DNA from: an uncultured Ruminococcus sp.
Lineage (GTDB): Bacteria > Bacillota > Clostridia > Oscillospirales > Ruminococcaceae
Assembly: GCA_937907215.1 (NCBI GenBank)
Contig: CALESG010000006.1
Coordinates: forward strand, 1 to 49,049
Direction of reading: 5' to 3'
Length of the DNA stretch: 49,049 nt
Shown: in pieces, positions 1 to 8,628 of the stretch
Layout: each line of letters starts with the position of its first letter
Position numbering within the stretch: the first letter of the stretch is position 1
Program-made: the position numbers and the translations under genes
Notes under the pieces: model-generated
The model's input: only the letters and a program-made list of their open reading frames with translations
What the model was told of the DNA's origin: nothing
Database searches by the model: none

Positions 1-438
1 CATTGCCGGCAATTCTCCGCCTGTAAGTATATAATCTCCTATGGATATTTCTTCATCTATAATTTCGTCCAAAACACGCTGATCTATTCCTTCATAATGA
101 CCGCAAAGCAAGAAAAGCTCATTCATTTTTGAAAGTTCTATGGCTCTTTTTTGAGTAAGAACAGCACCCTTTGGCGAAAGATATATGGCATGAGGCTTTT
201 CAGTGCGGTCTTTACAAATAGCTTCCCAGCATCTGTAAATAGGGTCCGCCTGCATTACCATTCCTCTGCCGCCGCCATAAGGCACATCGTCAACACGTCT
301 GTGTTTATCCAGAGTGTAATCTCTAATATTATGACAGTTTACCGTTATATGTCCTGCTTTCCTTGCACGTCCAACAATGCTTTCAGAAAGCACCGCTTCA
401 CACATATCCGGAAAAAGAGTTGCTATATCAATTTGCAT
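1..438 (-). CDS. trmD: tRNA (guanine-N1)-methyltransferase TrmD, partial
   Basis: TrmD methylates G37 of tRNAs from S-adenosylmethionine and so protects the reading frame. Only the N-terminal 146 codons are present; the gene runs off the left edge. The start reads MQIDIATLFPDM, followed by the family segments VPYGGGRGMVM, LSPKGAVLTQ, LCGHYEGIDQRV and IGDYILTGGELPA, which form the SAM-binding trefoil knot. The start at 438 overlaps the rimM stop by 11 bases, so translation is probably coupled. It is the last visible gene of the ylxM-ffh-rpsP-khpA-rimM-trmD operon, the usual order in Firmicutes. Confidence 0.96.
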   Translation of the reverse strand, partial: MQIDIATLFPDMCEAVLSESIVGRARKAGHITVNCHNIRDYTLDKHRRVDDVPYGGGRGMVMQADPIYRCWEAICKDRTEKPHAIYLSPKGAVLTQKRAIELSKMNELFLLCGHYEGIDQRVLDEIIDEEISIGDYILTGGELPAM

Positions 439-943
439 CAAGAAGTCCCTCCAATGGGCGTATTTTCATAATCTCGCCGTCAATATCAGTTTCAATAACA
501 ACATCTGGTATAGCCGGTATCCAGTAAGTTTTATTAAGCTCACTGTCAAAAACTTCATAAACATCATTAGCACCTGTCTGAGATACATCTTTTATAGTGC
601 CGTACACTTTGCCGTTGTCTGCATCTACAACACGCAGTCCAATCAGATCCTGTATAAAATAAACGCCTTCATCAAGCTCTAAATCATCACGATGCATATA
701 CAAGATCTTATTTCTAAGCTTTTCAGCAGCTTCCGGAGTATCACATCCCTCAAAGTGCATTATAACTGTATTCTTAAAAACCTTTGCATCTTCTGTAAAA
801 ATTTCCTTTTTATCTTTATCAATAAACAATCGGTCAAATTCACATAAAAGTTCCGGTTCATCACACCATGGCATAACCTTTACATCACCACGCAGACCGT
901 GAATATTTACAATCTTACCGATCTCCAAATACTCTTTTTTCAT
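428..943 (-). CDS. rimM: Ribosome maturation factor RimM
   Basis: RimM helps the 30S head to mature and binds S19. The 171-residue protein has the N-terminal RimM barrel (LEIGKIVNIHGLRGDVKV) and a C-terminal PRC-barrel-like half with GVYFIQDLIGLRVV and WIPAIPDVV. Length is normal for the family. An upstream ATG would add 12 residues, but AGGAGA sits 7 bases before the ATG at 943, so that start is preferred. It overlaps trmD, and a 167-bp inverted-repeat element separates it from the upstream khpA. Confidence 0.95.
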   Translation of the reverse strand: MKKEYLEIGKIVNIHGLRGDVKVMPWCDEPELLCEFDRLFIDKDKKEIFTEDAKVFKNTVIMHFEGCDTPEAAEKLRNKILYMHRDDLELDEGVYFIQDLIGLRVVDADNGKVYGTIKDVSQTGANDVYEVFDSELNKTYWIPAIPDVVIETDIDGEIMKIRPLEGLLDAN

Positions 944-1021
944 TTGTCTTTCTCCTTTTACAAGTATGCCAAGCAGCATTATCTATTTAAATTCACCTGA
1001 TAATTATAAAACAAATATGTT

Positions 1022-1188
1022 TTAGAGCTTGTGTTCATAGGTGAAGTATGAGGATTTTCGAGCGTAATTTTTGTGAATATAAGGCGAAAATATGCAGGCG
1101 TGCTGTCGCCCGGCAAAGATTTTCAACGTAATAGTCATCAAAATTTGCCTAAAAAACGTGTGCTGAACCTATAAACACAAACTCTTAA
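1022..1188. repeat. Family B inverted-repeat element, 167 bp (MITE-like)
   Basis: The element fills the gap between khpA and rimM. Its ends are near-perfect inverted repeats: left AGAGCTTGTGTTCATAGGT, right the complement of AGAGTTTGTGTTTATAGGT. The interior is non-coding. The left 50 bases align with the element at 36753-36886 (shared TTCATAGG, GGATTTT.GAGC.TAATTTTT), so it is a dispersed family and not a local terminator. Mobilisation by a transposase elsewhere in the genome is inference. Confidence 0.75.
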
Positions 1189-1236
1189 TATAGAAACAGG
1201 CGAATCTTCTAAGAATCGCCTGCAAAGATAATTCTA

Positions 1237-1470
1237 TTAGTCTATTTCCACTGCGACTTTCTTATCAAGTCTTGCAGCACCTGAACGCATTATCACACGG
1301 ATAGCCTTGGCAATTCTGCCCTGCTTTCCTACAACTCTGCCCATATCTTCCTGTGCCACACTCAAGTGAAATACAATAACGCCCTCTTCATTAGGAGCGT
1401 CCTCTGTAATTTTAATTGCAGATGGGTCATCGACCAGACGTTCTACAATTGTATAAAGCAACTCTTGCAT
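1237..1470 (-). CDS. khpA: KH-domain RNA-binding protein KhpA
   Basis: A 77-residue protein made of one KH domain, with the GxxG loop in MGRVVGKQGRIAKAIR. KhpA acts with KhpB (Jag/EloR) in RNA binding and affects cell elongation and division in Firmicutes. The longer open frame has 18 extra N-terminal codons without a ribosome site; AAGGAG 9 bases before the ATG at 1470 decides the start (MQELLYTIVERLV). It lies between rpsP and rimM, the conserved position for this gene. The partner khpB is not in the window. Confidence 0.93.
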   Translation of the reverse strand: MQELLYTIVERLVDDPSAIKITEDAPNEEGVIVFHLSVAQEDMGRVVGKQGRIAKAIRVIMRSGAARLDKKVAVEID

Positions 1471-1557
1471 AAAATATGCTCCTTTCAGAAAAAGCATCTG
1501 CAAGAAGTATGAGCAGCAGTGCAATGCACTATTCTGCTCCCTACCTGCACTTTCTGA

Positions 1558-1800
1558 TTAAAGAATGCCTTCCTTCTTCAGAATAACCTTAACGGTATCT
1601 GTAGGCTGTGCACCATTTGCAAGCCACTTCTTAGCCTTTTCAGCGTCAACATTAACTACAGATGGTTCCTTTGTAGGATCATAGTAGCCGATTTCTTCGA
1701 TGAATCTGCCGTCACGAGGATATCTCTCGTCAGCAACTACAACACGATAGAAAGGAGCCTTCTTTGCACCCATTCTTCTCAGTCTGATTTTTACTGCCAT
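1558..1800 (-). CDS. rpsP: 30S ribosomal protein bS16
   Basis: An 80-residue protein beginning MAVKIRLRRMGAKKAPFYR and containing VVADERYPRDGRFIEEIGYY, the standard bS16 sequence. It binds 16S rRNA in the 30S body. GGAGG precedes the ATG. It sits downstream of ffh and upstream of khpA in the translation/secretion operon. Confidence 0.98.
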   Translation of the reverse strand: MAVKIRLRRMGAKKAPFYRVVVADERYPRDGRFIEEIGYYDPTKEPSVVNVDAEKAKKWLANGAQPTDTVKVILKKEGIL

Positions 1801-1867
1801 TTTATTTCACCTCCATGTGTATTTGAATTCTTTATATATCAGCAGTTTCCTGCATGATAAGGCATTT

Positions 1868-3289
1868 TTATCGCTTCTTAGGATTTATTCCCGGAGGAAG
1901 TCCAGGTATATTTCCACCCTGCATATTTTGCAGATCTTCCATATTCATACCGGCAAGACGCTTCATAGCACGGCGTGAAACCTTGCCGTTCTTGCCCTTT
2001 ATACTGCCGCCCATTTTTTTCATCATCTTCTGCATCTGATCAAACTGCTTCAAAAGCCTGTTTACATCTTCAACTTTATTACCGCTTCCGGCAGCAATTC
2101 TTCTCTTGCGTGATGGATTTATTATAGACGGTTTCTTTCTTTCAGCCGCTGTCATAGATGTGATAATAGCTTCGATTCTTATAAACTGTCTATCATCTAT
2201 ATCAACATCTTTCAGTTTGCTGCCCACACCCGGGAGCATACCGATAATTGACTGTATAGAACCCATTTTCTTTATCTGCTGAAGCTGATCAAGCAAATCA
2301 TTCATATCAAACTGGTTCTTTTCCATACGCTTTGCCAGTCTTTCAGCTTCGTTCATATCTACAGTATTTTCAGCTTTTTCAATAAGTGTAAGCATATCAC
2401 CCATTCCAAGAATACGTGATGCCATTCTTTCGGGATGGAACTGCTCAAAATCATCAAGTTTTTCACCCATACCGACATATTTAATAGGCTTACCTGTAAC
2501 GGACAATACAGAAAGTGCTGCACCGCCTCTTGTATCAGAATCAAGCTTAGACATAAGAACACTGTCAATACCCAAAGCATCATCAAAAGCTTTGGCAACA
2601 TTTACTGCATCCTGACCGGTCATTGCATCTACAACAAGCATGATCTCGTTTGGATTTGTAAGCTTTTTCAATTCCTTAAGCTCATCCATAAGTTTTTCAT
2701 CTATATGAAGTCTGCCTGCCGTATCCAAAATGATAACGTCATTACCATGATCCTTACCAAATTTCATTGCTTCCTTAGCTATTATCATGGGAGAGATTTG
2801 TCCCATTTCAAATACCTTTACGCCTGCACGTTCACCAACGACCTGAAGCTGATTTATAGCAGCCGGACGATAAATATCACAAGCAACAAGCAAAGGGTAA
2901 TGTCCTTCTTTTTTCAAAAGCTTAGCAAGCTTAGCCGCATGAGTAGTCTTACCTGAACCCTGCAAACCGCACATCATAATAACACACGGAGGCTTTGACG
3001 GGAAATTTATTCTTGCATTATCATTTCCCATAAGAGCGCAAAGTTCTTCGTTTACTATCTTTATAACTTGTTGACCGGGTGTAAGACTTGTAAGAACCTC
3101 TTCACCAACAGCCCTCGCAGAAACCTTAGCCACAAAATCCTTAACGACTTTATAGCTTACATCTGCTTCCAGAAGAGCCATTCGGACTTCACGCATAGCT
3201 TCTTTTACATCAGCTTCTGTGAGCTTTCCGTGTGATTTAAGTTTTCTAAATACCCTATTCAGCTTATCAGACAGACCTTCAAAAGCCAT
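1868..3289 (-). CDS. ffh: Signal recognition particle protein Ffh (SRP54)
   Basis: GTPase of the signal recognition particle; it binds signal peptides as they leave the ribosome and docks at FtsY. The 473 residues show the N domain, the G domain with P-loop GLQGSGKTTHAAKL, DTAGRLHID, VDAMTGQDAV and SKLDSDTRGGAAL, then a Met-rich M domain with the RNA-binding SGxG type segment (PSRKRRIAAGSGNKVEDV) and a tail ending GLPPGINPKKR. Its RNA partner is encoded at 26031-26152. A short palindromic repeat (3333-3376) lies between it and ylxM. Confidence 0.98.
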   Translation of the reverse strand: MAFEGLSDKLNRVFRKLKSHGKLTEADVKEAMREVRMALLEADVSYKVVKDFVAKVSARAVGEEVLTSLTPGQQVIKIVNEELCALMGNDNARINFPSKPPCVIMMCGLQGSGKTTHAAKLAKLLKKEGHYPLLVACDIYRPAAINQLQVVGERAGVKVFEMGQISPMIIAKEAMKFGKDHGNDVIILDTAGRLHIDEKLMDELKELKKLTNPNEIMLVVDAMTGQDAVNVAKAFDDALGIDSVLMSKLDSDTRGGAALSVLSVTGKPIKYVGMGEKLDDFEQFHPERMASRILGMGDMLTLIEKAENTVDMNEAERLAKRMEKNQFDMNDLLDQLQQIKKMGSIQSIIGMLPGVGSKLKDVDIDDRQFIRIEAIITSMTAAERKKPSIINPSRKRRIAAGSGNKVEDVNRLLKQFDQMQKMMKKMGGSIKGKNGKVSRRAMKRLAGMNMEDLQNMQGGNIPGLPPGINPKKR

Positions 3290-3332
3290 AGTGAATCCTC
3301 CTTCTGGTTTACATTTTTAAATTTATATTTAT

Positions 3333-3376
3333 CAGCACCGCACAAAGCTCGCCTGACGGCTCTGTACGGTGTTGCC
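3333..3376 (-). repeat. Family A short palindromic repeat, copy 1
   Basis: About 44 bp between ylxM and ffh. Read on the minus strand it is GGCAACACCGTACAGAGC, loop CGTCAGGCGA, GCTTTGTGCGGTGCTG. The arms pair over 16 positions, two of them as G-U wobbles on this strand. It starts on the base after the ylxM stop codon. Related copies are at 7239-7410, 33431-33476 and 40421-40449. Confidence 0.8.
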
Positions 3377-3736
3377 TTAAAGCAGTTTTAAACCTTCCTG
3401 CACTTTCGTTTCAACAAAACTACATTTTTCCAGTACAGTTGGTTTATCTGCTGCATCTTCAGCAATAGCTTTAGCAGCGGCAGAAATCTGTGCATAATTT
3501 TCTTTCAATGCAGATAGTCTTTCAGCAAATCTAAGTTTGCTTTCCATACCAAGCAAAATTTCCTCACTGCGTTTAATGCCGTCCCTTACAGCCTGTCTGG
3601 TTATACCTGAAAGCTCTGATATTTCACCAAGTGAAAGATCTTCGCCATAATACAATTCCGACACTTGTCTTTGACGCTCTGTCAAGAACTCACCATAGCA
3701 GTCAAGGAGCATTATGAACTGCAAATCCTTTGCCAT
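3377..3736 (-). CDS. ylxM: YlxM-family helix-turn-helix protein (UPF0122)
   Basis: A 119-residue protein with a sigma-70 region-4-like helix-turn-helix: LTERQRQVSELYYGEDLSLG followed by EISELSGITRQAVRDGIKRS. In Firmicutes ylxM sits directly before ffh and is thought to act with the SRP system; its precise role is unsettled. It is the first gene of the operon and is driven by the strong promoter at 3778-3806. Its stop codon touches a family A repeat. Confidence 0.93.
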   Translation of the reverse strand: MAKDLQFIMLLDCYGEFLTERQRQVSELYYGEDLSLGEISELSGITRQAVRDGIKRSEEILLGMESKLRFAERLSALKENYAQISAAAKAIAEDAADKPTVLEKCSFVETKVQEGLKLL

Positions 3737-3777
3737 AAAGCAACCTCCTTACAGGTGTAAAGTCATTCAGCTTTACA

Positions 3778-3806
3778 ATGATAACACATATTTTTGTCTT
3801 TGTCAA
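3778..3806 (-). promoter_or_regulatory. Vegetative promoter of the ylxM-ffh-rpsP operon
   Basis: On the minus strand, TTGACA (3806-3801), a 17-base spacer, then TATCAT (3783-3778). It lies 42 bases upstream of the ylxM start codon and diverges from the PAS-gene promoter. Confidence 0.85.
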
Positions 3807-3847
3807 GGCTTTTTTTATTTTTTCTCAAAATCACTGCAAGAAAACTA

Positions 3848-3876
3848 TTGTATTTCTCTTTTTAATATGGTATAAT
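3848..3876 (+). promoter_or_regulatory. Promoter of the PAS-domain gene
   Basis: TTGTAT (3848-3853), a 17-base spacer, TATAAT (3871-3876), followed by GGAGG at 3896-3900 and the ATG at 3909. Confidence 0.75.
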
Positions 3877-3908
3877 AAAAATCAATAAAAAAATCGGAGG
3901 TGTTCTTT

Positions 3909-4265
3909 ATGGAATTGTCAGCTTTTTTCAAAAGCGTAATTGATTCGGATATTGCACCTGTTGTAATATGTGATACAAATCATACGATTATCTATATGAA
4001 TCCAACAGCCGCAGAACGTTATTCAAAAAGCGGCGGATATAAGCTTATGGGAAAATCTTTGCTTGACTGTCACAATGCCGATTCAAACATTAAAATCAAG
4101 AAAGTGATAGAATGGTTTGAGCAAAGCAAAGACAATAACAGGATCTTCACATTTCACAATCCAAAGGAAAACAAGGATGTTTACATGATAGCACTGCGTG
4201 ATGAAAATGGTTCTCTCATAGGATATTATGAAAAGCATGAATTTCGGACTTTGGAAAGCCACTAA
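3909..4265 (+). CDS. Single-domain PAS protein (PAS_10-like)
   Basis: A 118-residue cytoplasmic protein that consists of one PAS fold and nothing else. Residues 15-45 read VVICDTNHTIIYMNPTAAER, the typical PAS entry. GKSLLDCHNADSN followed by a helix and VYMIALRDENGSLIGYYE match the C-terminal part of PAS modules found in DUF438-type proteins. There is no output domain, so it would have to act by binding a ligand or a partner. GGAGG 8 bases before the ATG at 3909 decides the start over an upstream in-frame GTG. It has its own promoter and terminator, so it is a one-gene unit. Ligand and partner cannot be read from the sequence. Confidence 0.8.
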   Translation: MELSAFFKSVIDSDIAPVVICDTNHTIIYMNPTAAERYSKSGGYKLMGKSLLDCHNADSNIKIKKVIEWFEQSKDNNRIFTFHNPKENKDVYMIALRDENGSLIGYYEKHEFRTLESH

Positions 4266-4280
4266 CAATAATAAAAAAAC

Positions 4281-4315
4281 ATGCCGCACTTTTGTTTCGT
4301 GCGGCATATTTTTAT
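4281..4315. terminator. Bidirectional terminator
   Basis: ATGCCGCAC, a 9-base loop, GTGCGGCAT, then ATTTTTATT; AAAAAAA precedes the stem, so it also works on the other strand. It separates the PAS gene from the convergent pectate lyase gene. Confidence 0.9.
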
Positions 4316-4319
4316 TATT

Positions 4320-7193
4320 TTAAGAATTCATAAGCATAGCTTTAAGTATAGACAAATCGAACACATCAATTCTTCCATTACCGTTAAGGTCAGCAACAAA
4401 AGGATTTACAAGTGTTACATCCGGTACAGCCACAAGCCATTTTTTCAGATGAAGTACGTCCATTATTGTAAAGCTGCCATCATAATTTATATCACCTTTT
4501 ACAGGCAAAGGCTCTGTAGTAGTATCTGTTGTTGTTTCTGCTGTAGTTGTAACTGTAGTGGCGGTAGTAGTAGTAGTGGTGGTAGTTGTAGTTGTAGTAG
4601 TTGTTGTCGTCGTTATTTTCTCAGTCTGAACATTCCACCTCTGACAGCTGCTATTCGTAACACCCCACTGCTGAACATTTGCACCATTATCTTTTGATGC
4701 ACCGTCAACTTCTACAAGGCAATTATCCTTTGACGCATGAGTTATGATGCTGTATGAGCCATCTAAATTCTTGCTGAATCTAAAAAGCTGTGAGCTGTCC
4801 TTTGAACTATAATTTGTTATATCAATATTGCTTCCGTTTGCACTGCCTTCAGCCTTAAGTGCGAAATCTGGATTCTGCTGCGAACGGATCCAGTAATAAT
4901 TGCCGTTGCCGAATGCTTTAAGGATCCACTTCTGGCAGTCATAACCGTTTGCTGTCCACTGCTGAACGTTTGCTCCGCTTTCCATAGAACCGTTTGCGAT
5001 TTCCATGTTAAGTCCTGAATTTACATTCTGGAATATATACATATAATCAGTACTCATTGATGTTCCAGGGTCTGTTGCCGGTTCTAATATCCAGTCCTGA
5101 CAATTTACACCGTTTATCTCCCACTGCTGAATATTTGCACCGGAATCTTTAGAAGCGCCGGCAGCTTCTACCGCTGAATTTTCACCTGTAATTTTAGTTC
5201 GTATCTTATAACTGCCGTCACCATTATCAGTTATCATAAACTTTTGGTTTTCTCCGCCGTTATAATTGTATATATCAATATTAGTACCATTGGCAGTCTT
5301 TTTACCTGCTATATCAAGTACATATGTTCCGCCGTCACCTACACATGATGCAATGTAATAGTATCCATTGCCTGCACTGTAAAATTTCCAGATGTCATGT
5401 ACATCAGTGCCGTTTGAACCCCACTGCTGAACATTTGTACCATTTTCGGCAGCACCTCCTGTGACCTGCATATACAAACCAGAGTTCACATTCTTGATAC
5501 GATAAGCAGCACCTTCATTGAAATTCACAGGAACAGGAGCGATAGGACCGCTTGGCAATTCTGTATACCCTGCACTTGGAATGCCATTCTTTGAAAAGTG
5601 CAGATACATTACATTATCTTTAGAAGTCTGACAGCCGCTGTAGCTGCTGCAATATGATTTTGCATCTGAAGCAGAACGTGATGTATATTTATAATTATTC
5701 TTTGGACGCCATTTGCAGGCATCAGCCGTACTGTTTGAATCTCCGCCTTGCACTGTTCTTTTACAACTTGAAAATATAGAACCGTCTTCCGCATAATGTC
5801 CGATATAAGTCGCCTTATCCCAGTCACATATAACATTGCCGCCGTTTTCATATACACAATTTTCTGCATAAATATTAACGTCAGACATAACAGTATATGC
5901 CATATTAAAATCATTTACATAGTTATTCATCGAATGGAAGTATCCCCATCTCATAAGTCCGGGACCTCTTGTGTTACATCCGTCAAACTTATTTGAAATG
6001 AGTGACATACGTGGATAACCGCCGTATTTTGATTTATTAGCTGCATCATCTGCCGGGTAGCCCAAAATCAAACCATACTTGTGTTTGCCAAATGAGCAGT
6101 CAGACACTGTACAATAATCGGCATCATAACAGCAGGCAAGGAACTTGTCTTCATCTACCTGACCTGTCTGAGGAGCATAACCATAGTTATTATGACCTGT
6201 AAATGTCACATGGTCTACCCATATATTTTCACCTGAACCAAAGTAGCATACAATAGAATCATTATTATTGGATTCTGCATCATGCTGCATATCAAAGTTT
6301 TTGATTATAATATTATCGCCCTTGCCACTGTTTGATGAAGTACAGAATTGTACATTAAATAAAGTATGAGCATTGTAGCTGCCTATAATAGTTTTATTGC
6401 TATGTACATAGATTCTTCCGGCCTTGCACATATATCTTGACCCGTTGAGATCAAGCTCTGTAACTTTGATATTATTATTAACTACGATAGTATAAGGATC
6501 ATCAGAAGCAGCATATTTTTTCAGGTCATTAAAATTAGAAACTTCAACTACTTCACCGAACAAACCGCCTATATCAGCTGCTTTAATATTATTTGTGTTA
6601 TCATTAAAACAATATCCGGCAAATCCCTGTAAACCGTCCGGCGTAAGAAGCCACAACTGATTGTCTGCACCTGTATATGATTCCAATTTCATACCGGCTG
6701 AACTTTGAGTAAGTGCAAGTGATATATCAGAATAGTTTACTATCTTGTAATACAAGCCGTTTCCAAGCCTGTCATTTTTCACCGGCACAACATACCAATG
6801 CTGAGATTGATGAGATTCGCTGCCATACATTATAACATTTGCACCTGCGGCAACACTATAATTCTGCGGCGTAAGCAAACGTCCGGACTGAGCGTTTACA
6901 AGCTTAAAAAATGTACCTTTTGAATCAGCACCGACACGGTCAAATCTCCATGAGCATGAAAGATCGCTGCCCAGTGCCTTAACTGAAAGTGTTGAACCGT
7001 CTGTTGTCCCATTTTCAGTCAGTACTTTTGAATTATCCTTAACAGCAATATTCATCAGCTGTGCCGGATAATCAGTTGATATAGCCGAAACCATAATATC
7101 AACACTGATATTTCTGCTGAACATTGGCAGCAGAAATGCTGCCAGCATAATCATTGCAGCAAGAATACTTTTAATGCGTATAGATTTACACAT
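4320..7193 (-). CDS. Secreted pectate lyase (PL1-like) with ricin-type lectin modules and dockerin
   Basis: A 957-residue exoenzyme. Order: signal peptide (residues 1-40, IRIKSILAAMIMLAAFLLP); an N-terminal ricin-B-like module (about 45-190); a right-handed beta-helix pectate lyase (about 215-500) with IWVDHVTFTGHNN and the catalytic-strand segment SNKFDGCNTRGPGLMRWGYF; two further ricin-B-like (CBM13-type) modules with repeated Q-x-W motifs (about 555-880); a threonine-only linker; and a C-terminal dockerin with two calcium loops, GDINYDGSFTIMDVL and ADLNGNGRIDVFDL. PL1 enzymes cleave polygalacturonate by beta-elimination; the dockerin implies docking onto a cohesin scaffold. AAGGAGG 9 bases before the ATG at 7193 fixes the start. 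A family A element lies just upstream. Confidence 0.9.
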   Translation of the reverse strand: MCKSIRIKSILAAMIMLAAFLLPMFSRNISVDIMVSAISTDYPAQLMNIAVKDNSKVLTENGTTDGSTLSVKALGSDLSCSWRFDRVGADSKGTFFKLVNAQSGRLLTPQNYSVAAGANVIMYGSESHQSQHWYVVPVKNDRLGNGLYYKIVNYSDISLALTQSSAGMKLESYTGADNQLWLLTPDGLQGFAGYCFNDNTNNIKAADIGGLFGEVVEVSNFNDLKKYAASDDPYTIVVNNNIKVTELDLNGSRYMCKAGRIYVHSNKTIIGSYNAHTLFNVQFCTSSNSGKGDNIIIKNFDMQHDAESNNNDSIVCYFGSGENIWVDHVTFTGHNNYGYAPQTGQVDEDKFLACCYDADYCTVSDCSFGKHKYGLILGYPADDAANKSKYGGYPRMSLISNKFDGCNTRGPGLMRWGYFHSMNNYVNDFNMAYTVMSDVNIYAENCVYENGGNVICDWDKATYIGHYAEDGSIFSSCKRTVQGGDSNSTADACKWRPKNNYKYTSRSASDAKSYCSSYSGCQTSKDNVMYLHFSKNGIPSAGYTELPSGPIAPVPVNFNEGAAYRIKNVNSGLYMQVTGGAAENGTNVQQWGSNGTDVHDIWKFYSAGNGYYYIASCVGDGGTYVLDIAGKKTANGTNIDIYNYNGGENQKFMITDNGDGSYKIRTKITGENSAVEAAGASKDSGANIQQWEINGVNCQDWILEPATDPGTSMSTDYMYIFQNVNSGLNMEIANGSMESGANVQQWTANGYDCQKWILKAFGNGNYYWIRSQQNPDFALKAEGSANGSNIDITNYSSKDSSQLFRFSKNLDGSYSIITHASKDNCLVEVDGASKDNGANVQQWGVTNSSCQRWNVQTEKITTTTTTTTTTTTTTTTTATTVTTTAETTTDTTTEPLPVKGDINYDGSFTIMDVLHLKKWLVAVPDVTLVNPFVADLNGNGRIDVFDLSILKAMLMNS

Positions 7194-7238
7194 AAAAACA
7201 GACCTCCTTAAAAAATACATAATCACCATAAATTTATA

Positions 7239-7410
7239 GGCAACACTGCACAAAGACTGTGCATCAGATGTGCAGTCAGATTTATTGTCAGATGAAACAA
7301 AAAATGCAGTGAATACTTTGTGTATTCACTAGGCTTTTTGTGAAATATGGCAAGAAATATGCAAACAGATGACGTACAGAGCCGTCAGGCGAGCTCTGTG
7401 CGGTGTTGCC
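7239..7410. repeat. Family A element, long form, 172 bp (MITE-like)
   Basis: Ends are inverted repeats: GGCAACACTGCACAAAG on the left and the complement of GGCAACACCGCACAGAG on the right. TA directly flanks both ends. The right 40 bases (CGTACAGAGCCGTCAGGCGA, then GCTCTGTGCGGTGTTGCC) are the same hairpin as the short copies; the interior also has a small hairpin, GTGAATAC/GTATTCAC. No coding capacity. It lies 45 bases upstream of the pectate lyase start. Confidence 0.75.
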
Positions 7411-7550
7411 TATTACACTATATTTTAATTATAACATAAAAAAAATAATTGTATATGATTTATTGCACTTTATTTGTTGCAATTTGTTTCAAAATACACA
7501 TTTAAATAAATATTGCACAAAACCATCAAGCTAATTTTGTACGTGTTGTC

Positions 7551-8264
7551 TTAAGTAAGTCCGCCGTTTATTGGAAAGACCTGTCCTGTTACAAAACTGG
7601 CAGCATCAGAAGCAAGCCAGCAAACCGCTGCTGCAACCTCTTCCGGTCTGCCAATGCGTCCAAGCGGTGTTTCCTCTGCAAGTGCATTTATATCTTCTTC
7701 TGAAAGATGCGAATTCATATCAGTTCTTATAACTCCCGGAGATACGCAGTTTACACGTATTCCTGAAAGTCCAACTTCCTTTGCAAGTGCTTTTGTGAAG
7801 CTTATGACTGCTCCCTTTGTGGCTGAATAATCCACTTCGCAGGACGCACCAACTTCACCCCATACAGACGCTATATTTATAATACAGCCACTTTTGCGTT
7901 TAAGCATATACGGAAGTAAAAAACGTGTTGTTTCAGTAGTACCGAACAAATTCACTTGATAAAGCTCGTGAATCTGCTTCTCTGTCATACATTGAAAAAG
8001 TTCCGTATAAGATACAGCCGCATTATTTACAAGCACATCTATATGACCAAGTACATCAATTGCACGCTTTGCAAGCAATGCCGCACTTCCGTTGCAACTA
8101 AGGTCACATTTTATAACCTCAGCACCGCATTCCTCTTTAGTTTTCATTGCGGCAGCATCATTTCTGCAATAGCCCGCTGCAACCATATAGCCCTGTGCAG
8201 ACAAGGCTCTTGTTATAGAAAGTCCGATACCTCTTGTACCGCCTGTTACAAATGCTGTTTTCAT
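7551..8264 (-). CDS. Short-chain dehydrogenase/reductase, FabG/YmfI-like
   Basis: A 237-residue NAD(P)-dependent SDR. It has the cofactor glycine motif TGGTRGIG near the N-terminus, NNAAVS, the catalytic Ser and YSATK (YxxxK), and ends TGQVFPINGGLT. Automatic annotation would say 3-oxoacyl-ACP reductase. The segment SVWGEVGASCEVDYSATKG resembles YmfI, the reductase that matures the 5-aminopentanol modification of elongation factor P in Bacillus, so that is a plausible alternative. No fatty-acid or efp gene is next to it, and the sequence alone does not decide. It is a single gene divergent from the DUF896 gene. Confidence 0.85.
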   Translation of the reverse strand: MKTAFVTGGTRGIGLSITRALSAQGYMVAAGYCRNDAAAMKTKEECGAEVIKCDLSCNGSAALLAKRAIDVLGHIDVLVNNAAVSYTELFQCMTEKQIHELYQVNLFGTTETTRFLLPYMLKRKSGCIINIASVWGEVGASCEVDYSATKGAVISFTKALAKEVGLSGIRVNCVSPGVIRTDMNSHLSEEDINALAEETPLGRIGRPEEVAAAVCWLASDAASFVTGQVFPINGGLT

Positions 8265-8424
8265 ATTTATATATTCCTTTCATATCGGTTGTTTCATTCT
8301 TATGATTTTATTCAAATATAAAATTTTTAATGCAAATAGTGCTTATGTTGCTATTGCACTTTGGAAATTTATGTGTTATAATTAAATGGATAACCAAAAA
8401 AATAAAAATTTTGGAGAATAACTT

Positions 8425-8628
8425 ATGGATAAAAATAAAATTGACAGGATAAATGCTCTTGCTAAAGCTTCTAAAGAACGTGCTTTAACAAAAGCAGAAA
8501 TTGAAGAACAGACTGAGCTTAGAAATGAATTTCGCCGATCTGTTGTTGCAAACCTAAGCGGTCAACTTGACCGTACTGTAATCATAAATCCAGACGGAAG
8601 CCGCTCTGAAATCAAAAAGAAAGATTAA
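8425..8628 (+). CDS. DUF896 (UPF0291) family small protein
   Basis: A 67-residue basic protein that opens with a helical hairpin: KIDRINALAKASKERALTKA, then EIEEQTELRNEFRR. This is the conserved DUF896 (YnzC-type) core. In Bacillus ynzC is cotranscribed with SOS genes, but the function is not firmly known. GGAG lies 9 bases before the ATG. It converges with cdd and the two stop codons share the bases TTAA (8625-8628). Confidence 0.88.
   Translation: MDKNKIDRINALAKASKERALTKAEIEEQTELRNEFRRSVVANLSGQLDRTVIINPDGSRSEIKKKD

Noticed and set aside
4540..4612. Trinucleotide-like GTAGTAGTTGT repeat that looks like a microsatellite or array
   Set aside because: It encodes the threonine linker of the pectate lyase on the minus strand; codon repetition explains it.
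8625..8628. Shared stop bases TTAA of the DUF896 gene and cdd as a special signal
   Set aside because: Convergent genes with a four-base overlap at a palindromic TTAA are ordinary in compact genomes.
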